Below are positions 53,629-61,815 of a stretch of 64,000 nucleotides of DNA, piece by piece. The notes under the pieces are model-generated. The model was not told where the DNA came from. It made no database searches and saw only the letters and a program-made list of their open reading frames with translations. The stretch comes from Streptomyces oceani (lineage in GTDB: Bacteria > Actinomycetota > Actinomycetes > Streptomycetales > Streptomycetaceae), in assembly GCF_001751245.1 (NCBI RefSeq), contig NZ_LJGU01000137.1:82472-146471 (forward strand). Direction: 5' to 3'. Within the stretch, counting starts at the first letter, position 1. Each line of letters starts with the position of its first letter. The translations under genes were made by a program, and so were the position numbers.

Positions 53629-54026
53629 TGGAACAAGACGACGGCCTGATGGGTGAGAGCTCACAGACGCCACCGTTCATCCTGTATCTGGGTGAGGAGG
53701 CGTACACCGAGGAACTGCGTCGGCTGGCGCTGTGGGTGAACCACCTCCTCATACCCGTCTACGGCCGGGAGACCCGTTCCCAGGCACCGTGGTGTCCCCG
53801 CTGGTGGGAACACCTTGAGGCAGTGGCACGTCTGCACGCCCTGTGGCTGACCTGGCAGGAACTCACTGACCCGGCGGCCGGGGCGAGTGGCCCGGCCCTG
53901 TGGCACCGCGACCACCTGGACCCCACCATGGCCGAACTGCGGGACCCCGCTGGGCCGTTCGGAGGGTGCAAGGCCGGAGCCCACCGAGCCAAGGAAGCAC
54001 CCGTGGTGGAGGAATACGAGGGCTGA
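53625..54026 (+). CDS. DUF4913 protein
   Basis: 133 aa from GTG 53625, overlapping the upstream stop; ATG 53628 is the next codon. DUF4913 pattern: LALWVNHLLIPVYGR, WCPRWWEHLEAVARLHALWLTWQ, HRDHLDPTMAELRDPAGPF. Function unknown; such genes habitually follow the TraG-like gene in actinobacterial conjugation-type loci. Last clearly conserved gene of the operon. Confidence 0.82.
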   Translation: MMEQDDGLMGESSQTPPFILYLGEEAYTEELRRLALWVNHLLIPVYGRETRSQAPWCPRWWEHLEAVARLHALWLTWQELTDPAAGASGPALWHRDHLDPTMAELRDPAGPFGGCKAGAHRAKEAPVVEEYEG

Positions 54027-54081
54027 CCGCACCCCGGTGCGGCGAGATCCCGAGAACCGTTCGTGCAAGGAGAGAGCCTGG

Positions 54082-55215
54082 ATGACCAGTTCGGATAGTC
54101 AGCTCGCGGAGTTCGAGAGGGTCTACTCCGCAGCCGCCAGGATGCTGTGGGCCCAGGAGAACACCAGTTGGCGTGATGACAGTGCCGGTTGGCCCGAGCA
54201 ACGACGACATGCCTTCCTCACGCTCGAGGAACAGCTCAAGGACGCCGCCCCGGAGCCCGCTCTGCCGGGCGATCCCATCGATCCCGCACGTCATCTCATC
54301 TCCCGCCACGCAAGCGGCGCGGACAACCGTCCGCTGGCCTTCAGCGAAGCAGTTACCGAATGGCGCGAACGGCTAAACGAAGATCCCGGATTCCTCGTCC
54401 CCCTCCGAAAGCCCTTCCCCGACTACTACATGGAACCCGGATCGTGCGTCATCATCCCCTACGGAACCCACCTTTCCATGACGGGTGTATTCCCCGAGAT
54501 CTTTCACCGCTTGGCACCCGGACGGCCCCCCCTCACCATGGGACAAGGAGGGGCGGAACTCAGCGAAGTAGCCCACCAAGCCGCACAGTCCCTACGGGCA
54601 CCACTCGGCATCCCCGCTGCTGCCACGCCCACTAGCCAGCAGATTTGCGGCGACATCCGCTGGGCCACCCAAATCACCCATATCGAGACGCGGTTGGACC
54701 GCCTGAAGCAAGCGGCCTGGGTAGCCATCGAAACTCTACCCACACCGGAAGAGCACAAGAGAAATCCCGACTTCTCACTTCAAATGGGAATGCTGCGGAC
54801 CGGAGTTAACCTTCGCAGGCTACTGCACGGTGAACCCGTACACGCATGGCAGGAGACATACGAGCACATCGATCCAACGGAGGACCGCACTCCAAGCGTC
54901 TTTGATGATGGCACTGGAAAGAAGCGCGCAATTCCATTGCGGGAAATGTCAAAGCAATGGAACGAGGGATTCTCGAGGAATCCACAGCCCTGGACTCCGA
55001 AAACCTACCAAAGACAGTACGATCCAAACCGAGGCGAGAGTCAAGTTGTTCTTTCGCGCGCCAATGCCTTGGTTTTCTCCGAAATTCTTGTTGAATATTC
55101 TGCAAGGATTTACCCAACTCGCCACACGGGCCTAGTACATTTCGACGCCATCGAACTAGGACAATTCATAAAATGGGAATTTGGCAGATCCATCCGGAGT
55201 CACGTGGGATTTTAG
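54082..55215 (+). CDS. Hypothetical protein, variable region after the secretion operon
   Basis: 377 aa, ATG 54082 with AAGGAG about 10 nt upstream. No family recognised. Helical and rich in Trp/His, with SLRAPLGIPAAATPTSQQICGD-type and TQITHIETRLDRL segments; no transmembrane helix or signal. GC falls through the gene and is clearly low in the last 400 bp. The next gene starts 15 nt later, so the two are probably one acquired unit. Might be a cargo or accessory protein of the secretion locus. Confidence 0.65.
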   Translation: MTSSDSQLAEFERVYSAAARMLWAQENTSWRDDSAGWPEQRRHAFLTLEEQLKDAAPEPALPGDPIDPARHLISRHASGADNRPLAFSEAVTEWRERLNEDPGFLVPLRKPFPDYYMEPGSCVIIPYGTHLSMTGVFPEIFHRLAPGRPPLTMGQGGAELSEVAHQAAQSLRAPLGIPAAATPTSQQICGDIRWATQITHIETRLDRLKQAAWVAIETLPTPEEHKRNPDFSLQMGMLRTGVNLRRLLHGEPVHAWQETYEHIDPTEDRTPSVFDDGTGKKRAIPLREMSKQWNEGFSRNPQPWTPKTYQRQYDPNRGESQVVLSRANALVFSEILVEYSARIYPTRHTGLVHFDAIELGQFIKWEFGRSIRSHVGF

Positions 55216-55230
55216 TCCAGAGGGATAAGC

Positions 55231-56820
55231 GTGAAAGCACAACGGCTTAGAATTCTTGCGGTATGCGACCTTAGTGGCATGGGAAAGGGTGGCGTCCCGG
55301 TATTCAACCAAAAAATCTGCGAAGCGTTGGCCACTGAACACAGTGTCACGCTGCTAACAGCCGCACTGGACACACCACCTCATCACGGCGTCCAGGTTGT
55401 GAACGCACCCTTTCCACCCGACTCAGGCGACCAGCCACCAGAGGGCCGGGTGTGGCTCGAGTACTGTGCGCAGTTTGATCCGCAACGCCTCGGTCTACCA
55501 GCGGCACAGGAAAGGCCTTTCGACCTACTCATAGGCCACTCCCGATTTTCCGGACCAGCTGTCATAGAACTGCGAGACAGATGGTACCCAGACGCCCGCG
55601 TCACGCATATCTTACACACCAGCCCAGAACGCCTCCCCGAGGTCAAATACCCGCACGATCTAGAACGGGCACAAGGCAAAGCACACCACGATTCAATGAT
55701 CGAACGCGAGGTCATGGCGCAATCCGATCTCGTAGTGGGGGTCGGTCCACTACTAACACAAGAATCCCAAAGGCTCTCCTCAACTAGCGATGCGCCTCCC
55801 CGAGCTCACGAGCTCATGCCGGGTACCACTATCGAAGAACCCATTCAACACAGCACGCCCAACAACAGACTCAATCTTCTCATAACGGGCCGTACCGACG
55901 ACCCTCTAAAAGGTGTGAACGACGCAGCATCCGCTGTCAAGCAACTCAACGACGCTGGGATTCAAGTTCATGTGACAGTACGCGGCGCGCAACCAGAAGG
56001 ACTCATCGAGGCACAACAGACTCTACAAGATATGGCTGGCTCTGGAAATGTCACGGTGAAACCCTTCACTGACAACGCGTCAGAATTACAACAGGACGTC
56101 CGCAGCGCCGACGCAGTGTTGATGCCCTCCCACCATGAAGGCTTCGGTCTTGTCGCCACTGAGGCTTTGGGGCACGGCACGCCTGTCCTGGTCAATCAGG
56201 ACAGTGGCGCAGCACAGTTCCTCGGAGACGAGAAGCGAATCGATCCGCGCATCGGGCAACCCTGCATCGTTCCGGAGCCACAGAACACAACACAACGACC
56301 GAACGTATGGGCCAACGCCATAGCGAAGCTCCACACAGAGTTACCCGAACGCCGCGCGCAAGCCCAACTCCTGCGCGAAGAACTCAAGAAGTACTCCTGG
56401 CCGGATGCCGGACGCTCACTCGTCCAAGCCTCGATGAACGCACCAACCCTGGCCGCACGAACCGCCACCAACACCCACACTCACACCCAACAACAAACAA
56501 CGGTACAGGGCCCACACGGAACCCTGATGCACAACAACCAATCCTCCCACACGGCCTCGGAGTCGAGCGGTCTCGCCGCAGCGCAATCCCAGCCCAATAT
56601 TCCCACACAGACACCGAACCAGCCGCAAACCCAAGCGGCCCCGTCAAAGACCAGCGCACCCGTCTCCCTCCAAGACATCGCCTCCATGCGCACCAACCCA
56701 CCACGAACCGCAACCCCAAAACACAATCAGCAAACACAACCACCCCAAACCCCGACTCCTAAACCGCCTCACCGCCAAACACCCAGTCACCCCCAAAACC
56801 CAAACGGCCCCAAGCGCTGA
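55231..56820 (+). CDS. GT4-family glycosyltransferase with long low-complexity C-terminal tail
   Basis: 529 aa from GTG 55231 with GAGGGA 6 nt upstream. GT-B fold: N-terminal ILAVCDLSGMGKGGVPVFNQK, LLIGHSRFSGPAVIELRDRW, a C-terminal LLITGRTDDPLKGVNDAA and the nucleotide-sugar motif HHEGFGLVATEALGHGTPVLV. Catalytic part ends near 400; the last 125 residues are Thr/Gln/Pro/Asn-rich and presumably disordered. Whole gene is less GC-rich than its neighbours, consistent with transfer. Target unknown; it could modify a surface structure, a small molecule or a protein. Confidence 0.82.
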   Translation: MKAQRLRILAVCDLSGMGKGGVPVFNQKICEALATEHSVTLLTAALDTPPHHGVQVVNAPFPPDSGDQPPEGRVWLEYCAQFDPQRLGLPAAQERPFDLLIGHSRFSGPAVIELRDRWYPDARVTHILHTSPERLPEVKYPHDLERAQGKAHHDSMIEREVMAQSDLVVGVGPLLTQESQRLSSTSDAPPRAHELMPGTTIEEPIQHSTPNNRLNLLITGRTDDPLKGVNDAASAVKQLNDAGIQVHVTVRGAQPEGLIEAQQTLQDMAGSGNVTVKPFTDNASELQQDVRSADAVLMPSHHEGFGLVATEALGHGTPVLVNQDSGAAQFLGDEKRIDPRIGQPCIVPEPQNTTQRPNVWANAIAKLHTELPERRAQAQLLREELKKYSWPDAGRSLVQASMNAPTLAARTATNTHTHTQQQTTVQGPHGTLMHNNQSSHTASESSGLAAAQSQPNIPTQTPNQPQTQAAPSKTSAPVSLQDIASMRTNPPRTATPKHNQQTQPPQTPTPKPPHRQTPSHPQNPNGPKR

Positions 56821-56930
56821 CGACAGACGTCCGAGTCACATGCGTTGTGGTCCGCTTGCGTGAATAGTATGCCGGATTCAGCAGCCCGTCCGGTGAGCAG
56901 GACGATCTGAGCAACGCGGGAGGATTCGCC

Positions 56931-57809
56931 GTGGGAGGTGCCCGAAACCCCTGGAAGTTGTCTGATCGGGACAGTCGGCGAATCTTCGAGGACCGCATCG
57001 TTCCCCGGGCCATGGAGGGTGTCAGGCTCCCGGAGGAGCCACACGTCGTCTTCGTCGGCGGCCAGGCTGGGTCGGGCAAGACCTGCGGACTACAGCCGAC
57101 CCTTTCGAATCTCCATACCGAAGGGAGCGTCGTTGCCGATTTCGACGCCCTTCTCAGTCATCATCCACATTACGCGGAGCTCCTGGAAACAAATGACCAG
57201 AAGGCTGCTGAACTGGCCGGCGACGACGCTTACCTCTGGATGCGTGATTTGATCGACATGGCCCGGGAAAGGCGAGTCAACCTTGTCCGCGAAGGTCACA
57301 TGGGTGGGAGTTCGACGGAACGGGAGGCGTCGCTCTTCCGGGAGCGCGGATTTCGAGTCGAGGCTGATGTGATGGCCGTCCCTCAAGCTCTCAGCAGGTT
57401 GGCCAACCTGAACCGCTATCAGGAAATGCGGGAACGTTCCCTGCACGGGCGTGTGGTGGCCGTCGATATTCATGACAGAGCGTACAGCGGAATACCTCGT
57501 ACGTTGAAAGCGGCCGACGAGCGAGGGTTCCTCGATTCCGTCCGCATCCATCGTTGGGGCGGTGGCATCGTGTACGAGAACTTCCTGGACCCAGCAGGTG
57601 GATGGCGCGGCGCGGGACGTTCCCGGGACGCGTTGGAGGCCGAGCGCGCGCAGCCACTGAACTCACGGCATGTGCGCTGGTTCCAGGAGCGCTACGCCCA
57701 CCTCGAGCGGACCCTGCCGCCCCGACTGCGCGCCCAGTTGCCGGAGATCGCACGTCTCGGGCAGCGGATCGGTGCCACCGTGCGCGTCCCCTCAGCAGGT
57801 GAGCCGTAG
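56931..57809 (+). CDS. Zeta-toxin-family kinase
   Basis: 292 aa from GTG 56931 with GGGAGGA 6 nt upstream. Walker A GGQAGSGKT at about 43-51, ADFDALLSHHPHY (substrate-contact region of zeta toxins), and LVREGHMGG. Zeta toxins phosphorylate UDP-N-acetylglucosamine and stop cell-wall synthesis; chromosomal homologues also act without an epsilon antitoxin. No epsilon-like small gene is seen beside it. The stop is 2 nt before the amidase start, so the two are co-translated. Confidence 0.85.
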   Translation: MGGARNPWKLSDRDSRRIFEDRIVPRAMEGVRLPEEPHVVFVGGQAGSGKTCGLQPTLSNLHTEGSVVADFDALLSHHPHYAELLETNDQKAAELAGDDAYLWMRDLIDMARERRVNLVREGHMGGSSTEREASLFRERGFRVEADVMAVPQALSRLANLNRYQEMRERSLHGRVVAVDIHDRAYSGIPRTLKAADERGFLDSVRIHRWGGGIVYENFLDPAGGWRGAGRSRDALEAERAQPLNSRHVRWFQERYAHLERTLPPRLRAQLPEIARLGQRIGATVRVPSAGEP

Positions 57810-57811
57810 CC

Positions 57812-59023
57812 ATGAACGGTTCCCAGTCATGGAGATGCGAGTGGCTCTCCGCCCAGGCTGTCGCCGACACGGTGGCCCGAGGTGCGGCCTCCGCCGAGGA
57901 GGTGACGCGTCTCGCATTGTCTCGGGTGACCGACCGGGACACCCTCCTGCGTGCCTTCGTCGAGACGTGGCCCGAGTCCGCGCTCGACACCGCCCGGCGG
58001 GTCGACGGGCAACTGGCCGCGGGTGAGGCTCTCCCCCTCGCTGGAGTGCCGATCGGTGTCAAGGGAAGAAGGGGCACGGAGGCGCTGGCGGCCCGGCGGC
58101 TGATCGCCGCGGGGTGTGTGCCCGTCGGTGCGACGTCGGTGCCGGGGTCCGGCGGCCCGTGGCAGACGTGGGGACGGGGGCGAGGCGGACGCACGGTCAA
58201 TCCCTGGCGCCATGATCGTGTGCCCGGCGGCTCCTCCGCCGGCTCGGCGGTGGCCGTCGCCTCCGGGATGGTGCCCCTGGCGACCGGTAGCGACGGAGCG
58301 GGGTCGGTACGGATTCCCGCCGCCTGGTGCGGTGTCACCGGCCTGAAGCTGACCGGAGGTGGATTGCCCTCGCTCGATCCGAGCGGGCTCGCGGCACCGG
58401 GCGTGCTCGTACGGGACCCCGCGGACCTGCGGGCGTACCTGCGGTGCGTCGACCCGGCGAGGGCAGGCATGGACCCAGACACGTGCCCGGACGCGGATAC
58501 GGCCCGCATGGCGGCGCCTCTGACGGCGGTCTGGTCCGAGGACCTGGGCTTCGGCACGCCCGACCGGCCCGTGGTCGAAGCCGCCCGGGAGGCGGTCCAC
58601 CGATGCGTGGCGTCAGACGTGCTCCGGTTGGTACGTCCCCGTACGCCCCTCCGACTGTCCGATCCGGCGCGGGCGTGGCTTGCCCTGCGGCAGGGCGGCG
58701 ACACCGAATCGAAGGAGATGGCCGCGGTGACTCGCGCTGCCAACGACGCACGCCTCGCCGCGTGCTTCGCCGAGGCCCGGCTGCTGCTCACACCCACCAC
58801 ACCGAACCCACCACACGGCCACGACGGACCTGGGGAGCGCTATAGCACCGAGTTGACCTGGGCCTTCAATCTCAGTGGTCACCCAGCACTGAGCGTCCCC
58901 ACCGGCGAGACGGTGGAGGGCTGCCCTGCGGGACTGCAACTGGTGGCACCGCACGGCCGCGAGGCGCTGCTGGCTGGGGTCGCCCGGGGCGTGACGACGG
59001 CGGTGTCCGCGCGCACGGCTTGA
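57812..59023 (+). CDS. Amidase-signature hydrolase
   Basis: 403 aa, ATG 57812, two bases after the zeta toxin stop. The amidase signature triad is visible: PIGVKGRRG (Lys), PGGSSAGSAVAVASG (two Ser) and GSDGAGSVRIPAAWCGVTGLK. A little short for the family (450-500 aa) but complete at both ends (C-terminal GLQLVAPHGREALLAGVA). Hydrolyses or transfers amides; substrate unknown. Confidence 0.85.
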   Translation: MNGSQSWRCEWLSAQAVADTVARGAASAEEVTRLALSRVTDRDTLLRAFVETWPESALDTARRVDGQLAAGEALPLAGVPIGVKGRRGTEALAARRLIAAGCVPVGATSVPGSGGPWQTWGRGRGGRTVNPWRHDRVPGGSSAGSAVAVASGMVPLATGSDGAGSVRIPAAWCGVTGLKLTGGGLPSLDPSGLAAPGVLVRDPADLRAYLRCVDPARAGMDPDTCPDADTARMAAPLTAVWSEDLGFGTPDRPVVEAAREAVHRCVASDVLRLVRPRTPLRLSDPARAWLALRQGGDTESKEMAAVTRAANDARLAACFAEARLLLTPTTPNPPHGHDGPGERYSTELTWAFNLSGHPALSVPTGETVEGCPAGLQLVAPHGREALLAGVARGVTTAVSARTA

Positions 59024-59071
59024 CCGCGCGGCTCCGTGGCCGTCGGTTGTCACCCTCCGAGACGCGACCTC

Positions 59072-59587
59072 TCAGAGTACGGCTTGGTAGGCGTCGTGCG
59101 TGTCCTGATCGAAGACCACGAACCGCACCTCGTCGAAGGCACCGGCGGCGGCCACCTTCGCCCGTACGGTGGTCACCGCACGCCGGGCCCCGTCCGCCTT
59201 CGGCCATCTGTACACGCCGGTGGAGATCGCCGGAAAGGCGACCGTACGGGCGCCCACGTCACGCGCCACCTGAAGCGACTCCCGATAGCAGGACTCCAGG
59301 AGCGCTGATCGATCCTCCTTGGTGGACCAGACGGGCCCGACCGTGTGGATCACCCAACGCGCGGGCAGGCGACCGGCCGAGGTGGCCACGGCACTGCCCG
59401 TGGGGAGTCCGCCACCGAGGCGCCCGGCACGCAACGCACGGCACTCGGCGAGGATCTCCGGTCCGCCCTTCCGGTGAATCGCGCCGTCGACGCCGCCACC
59501 GCCCAACAGCGTGGAGTTGGCGGCGTTGACCACCGCGTCGACTGGTTGTTCCGTGATGTCGCCTCGCACGAGAGTGATCGCCGTCAT
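59072..59587 (-). CDS. Macrodomain protein (O-acetyl-ADP-ribose deacetylase type)
   Basis: 171 aa from ATG 59587; ATG 59596 is in frame. Single macrodomain: VVNAANSTLLGGGGVDGAIH binds ADP-ribose, GSAVATSAGRLPARWVIHTVGP follows, then VAFPAISTGVYRWP. Members remove ADP-ribose or acetyl groups from ADP-ribosylated targets or metabolites. Convergent with the amidase gene; single gene. Confidence 0.88.
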   Translation of the reverse strand: MTAITLVRGDITEQPVDAVVNAANSTLLGGGGVDGAIHRKGGPEILAECRALRAGRLGGGLPTGSAVATSAGRLPARWVIHTVGPVWSTKEDRSALLESCYRESLQVARDVGARTVAFPAISTGVYRWPKADGARRAVTTVRAKVAAAGAFDEVRFVVFDQDTHDAYQAVL

Positions 59588-59701
59588 GCCGTACATTTTC
59601 GCAGAGGGAACGACGGGCAGGGCGGTGGTTTCCCAGGACGGTGGTTTCCCGACAGCCGCTGCCCCGAAGCTTCCTGACGCACCAGTGAAGGAGCCCCGGT
59701 G

Positions 59702-60796
59702 ATGTCCCGAGAGCGGGCCGCGGAGATGATCGAGTGGCAGGCCCGGGCCTGTGCCGAGCTGGGTTCACCGCTCTACGCCGAGCTGTTGCCGCGGGTCGCT
59801 GAGGACGTCCGGGCCGGCGGGGTGTGCGCGCGTGCCGTCACGGGCCACGAGGACGCTCCCGGACCGGACGCCATCGCGCTGCGCTTGCTGGGTGGCGTGC
59901 ACGCCCTGGTGCTCGCCGAGCAGGCGCCGGAGCTGGCGGCTCACTACCCCAGCGCGGGAGGCGAGTTCCGTACGGACCGGCGGGACACGCTCTGGCACGC
60001 CTTCCGGGACACGGTGGGTGGCGCGCTGGCTCACGTACGGGACTGGCTGGACCGACCGCCGCAGACCAACGAGGTCGGGCGGGCGAACGTGCTGCTGCCC
60101 GGCACTCTGCGGGCCGCCGCGAGGCACCCTCTTCCCATACGGCTGTTCGAGCTAGGCGCCAGCGCGGGGTTGAACCTGCGCGCCGACCTGTTCCGGTACT
60201 CCGGCGGCGCAGGCGCCGAGCGGTTCGACTGGGGCCCGGAGTCGTCACCGGTCCAGCTGTCCGACGGCTGGCGGCAGCCCGTACCGGAGTGGTTGACCGA
60301 GGCGGCCAGGGCGCATCCGACGCTCGAGGTGGTGCAGCGTGGCGGCTGTGACCTGTCGCCGGTCGATCCGCTGTCCCCGGACGGGGCGCTGGCGCTGCGC
60401 GCGTACGTCTGGCCGGACCAGTGTGCGCGCGCAGCGCGGCTGGACGGGGCGCTGGCGCTGGCGGCCGAGGAGCCGGCCGAAGTGGAGCGGTGTGGTGTGG
60501 CCGAGTACCTCGCGGGGGTCGAGCTTCGGCCCGGCACGCTCACGGTGGTCTGGCACTCGGTCATGCGTCAGTACGTGCCCGCCGAGGAATGGGCCCGGGT
60601 GGAGCGGGACCTGCGCCGGCTGGCGGCGGCCAGCGGGCCGGACGCGGCGTTCGCCCAGGTCGGCTTCGAACCGCGACGAGCGGGCGAACGCCGCCCGTTC
60701 ACGCTGTCGGTGCGGGTGGACGCAGGCCCGGAGGAGTGGCTGGCGGAGGCGGCGCCGCACGGCCTCCCGGCGCGCGGGACGGCGCCCACCACCTGA
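59702..60796 (+). CDS. DUF2332 protein
   Basis: 364 aa from ATG 59702, which has AAGGAG at the better 8-nt spacing; GTG 59699 is the alternative. Conserved-looking segments: EWQARACAELGSPLYAELLPRVAEDV, LGGVHALVLAEQAPELAAHYPS, ELGASAGLNLRADLFRY (a SAM-methyltransferase-like glycine loop), VWHSVMRQYV and GPDAAFAQVGFEPR. The family is uncharacterised, with a methyltransferase-like fold. Confidence 0.82.
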   Translation: MSRERAAEMIEWQARACAELGSPLYAELLPRVAEDVRAGGVCARAVTGHEDAPGPDAIALRLLGGVHALVLAEQAPELAAHYPSAGGEFRTDRRDTLWHAFRDTVGGALAHVRDWLDRPPQTNEVGRANVLLPGTLRAAARHPLPIRLFELGASAGLNLRADLFRYSGGAGAERFDWGPESSPVQLSDGWRQPVPEWLTEAARAHPTLEVVQRGGCDLSPVDPLSPDGALALRAYVWPDQCARAARLDGALALAAEEPAEVERCGVAEYLAGVELRPGTLTVVWHSVMRQYVPAEEWARVERDLRRLAAASGPDAAFAQVGFEPRRAGERRPFTLSVRVDAGPEEWLAEAAPHGLPARGTAPTT

Positions 60797-60903
60797 ACCC
60801 CACGGGGCGGTGGAGCGCCCGGGCAGCCGCGCGTGGGAACCGGTCTCCACACTCGCCGGCACGTCACCACGTGTGTGGCCGACCACGGCAGTAGGCTCCG
60901 CAC

Positions 60904-61281
60904 ATGCCCGCACGTATCAAGGCAGTGGTCCTGGACGCCGTCGACCACCAGGCACTGGCCGACTGGTGGTGCGCCGCGCTCGGGTACCAGCGTCGCCAAC
61001 CACCCGCCGGGTACGACCAACGCCCCGCCGAGTGGCCGGTACCGCTGTACGACCCGGCCGCTCGCGGCCCGATGATCTGGGTCAACCCGGTCCGGGAGCT
61101 GCCGGAGGACCGGAGCCGGGTGCGGCTGGACGTGTACGGGCACACCGACGAACTACTGTCCCTGGGGGCCGTACTACTCCAGCGGCATGCCAAGCCCGTC
61201 GACTGGGACGTGCTGGCGGACCCGGAGGGGAACGAGTTCAGCGTGTTTCCCTTCCCGCCTCGCCGTCCGCCCTCGCACTGA
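60904..61281 (+). CDS. VOC/glyoxalase-like protein
   Basis: 125 aa, ATG 60904. Single glyoxalase-like module: KAVVLDAVDHQALADWWCAALGY, GPMIWVNPV, VRLDVYGHTDEL and the closing VLADPEGNEFSVFPF, where the Glu is the usual metal ligand. Substrate unknown. Confidence 0.85.
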   Translation: MPARIKAVVLDAVDHQALADWWCAALGYQRRQPPAGYDQRPAEWPVPLYDPAARGPMIWVNPVRELPEDRSRVRLDVYGHTDELLSLGAVLLQRHAKPVDWDVLADPEGNEFSVFPFPPRRPPSH

Positions 61282-61308
61282 GAAGGCCGAGGTTCGCCCG
61301 CACTGGGG

Positions 61309-61341
61309 CGCGCGGACGCGTACGGGACACGGGTCCGCGCG
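61309..61341. terminator. Hairpin between convergent VOC and ASCH genes
   Basis: CGCGCGGAC (61309-61317) pairs with GTCCGCGCG (61333-61341) around a 15-nt loop, between the two converging stops at 61281 and 61375. Confidence 0.5.
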
Positions 61342-61374
61342 ATCTCGTACGGGCGGGTGTAGGGGCGGGGTCAG

Positions 61375-61815
61375 TCAGTGGCGTACCAACAGCCGGAAGC
61401 GTTCGGTGACCACGAGGGTCTCGTCGTCGACCGTGAACTCCGGGTCGCCCAGGGAGGCGCGCAGTTCCGCGCTGTGCCAGAAGTCCTCGTGTCCGGCGCG
61501 CCACTCGGCGACCGTACGGTAGCCCTCCCCCTCGTCGACGGCGTGCGCCAGGTCCACCTCGGCGAGCCGCAGCAGCCGTACCTCGGTGACCTCGATGACC
61601 GCCACCGCTTCCCCGTCCGAATCGATCACGACGCTCCGATCGCCGGGGCGGGGCAATGGCACGCCCTCGTGCTCGTACTCGAGGTGCAGGGACGTCGTCG
61701 TGGTCTTGCTGCCCTCCAGGATCGCGGCGACCAGCTGGTCCCGCAGCGGGCCGGGGAAGGCGAACTCGGCGGGCGGCAACTCGTCCTGGCCGGGGGCCTG
61801 TTCAGGGTTGAGCAT
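61375..61815 (-). CDS. ASCH-domain protein
   Basis: 146 aa from ATG 61815, 14 nt inside the end of the ABC transporter gene, so translation is coupled. ASCH features: LVAAILEGSKTTTTSL near 45, then VIEVTEVRLLRLAEVDLAHAVDEGEG and EWRAGHEDFW. ASCH domains resemble PUA RNA-binding domains; some members hydrolyse modified nucleosides. An upstream in-frame extension is not family-like. Confidence 0.82.
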   Translation of the reverse strand: MLNPEQAPGQDELPPAEFAFPGPLRDQLVAAILEGSKTTTTSLHLEYEHEGVPLPRPGDRSVVIDSDGEAVAVIEVTEVRLLRLAEVDLAHAVDEGEGYRTVAEWRAGHEDFWHSAELRASLGDPEFTVDDETLVVTERFRLLVRH

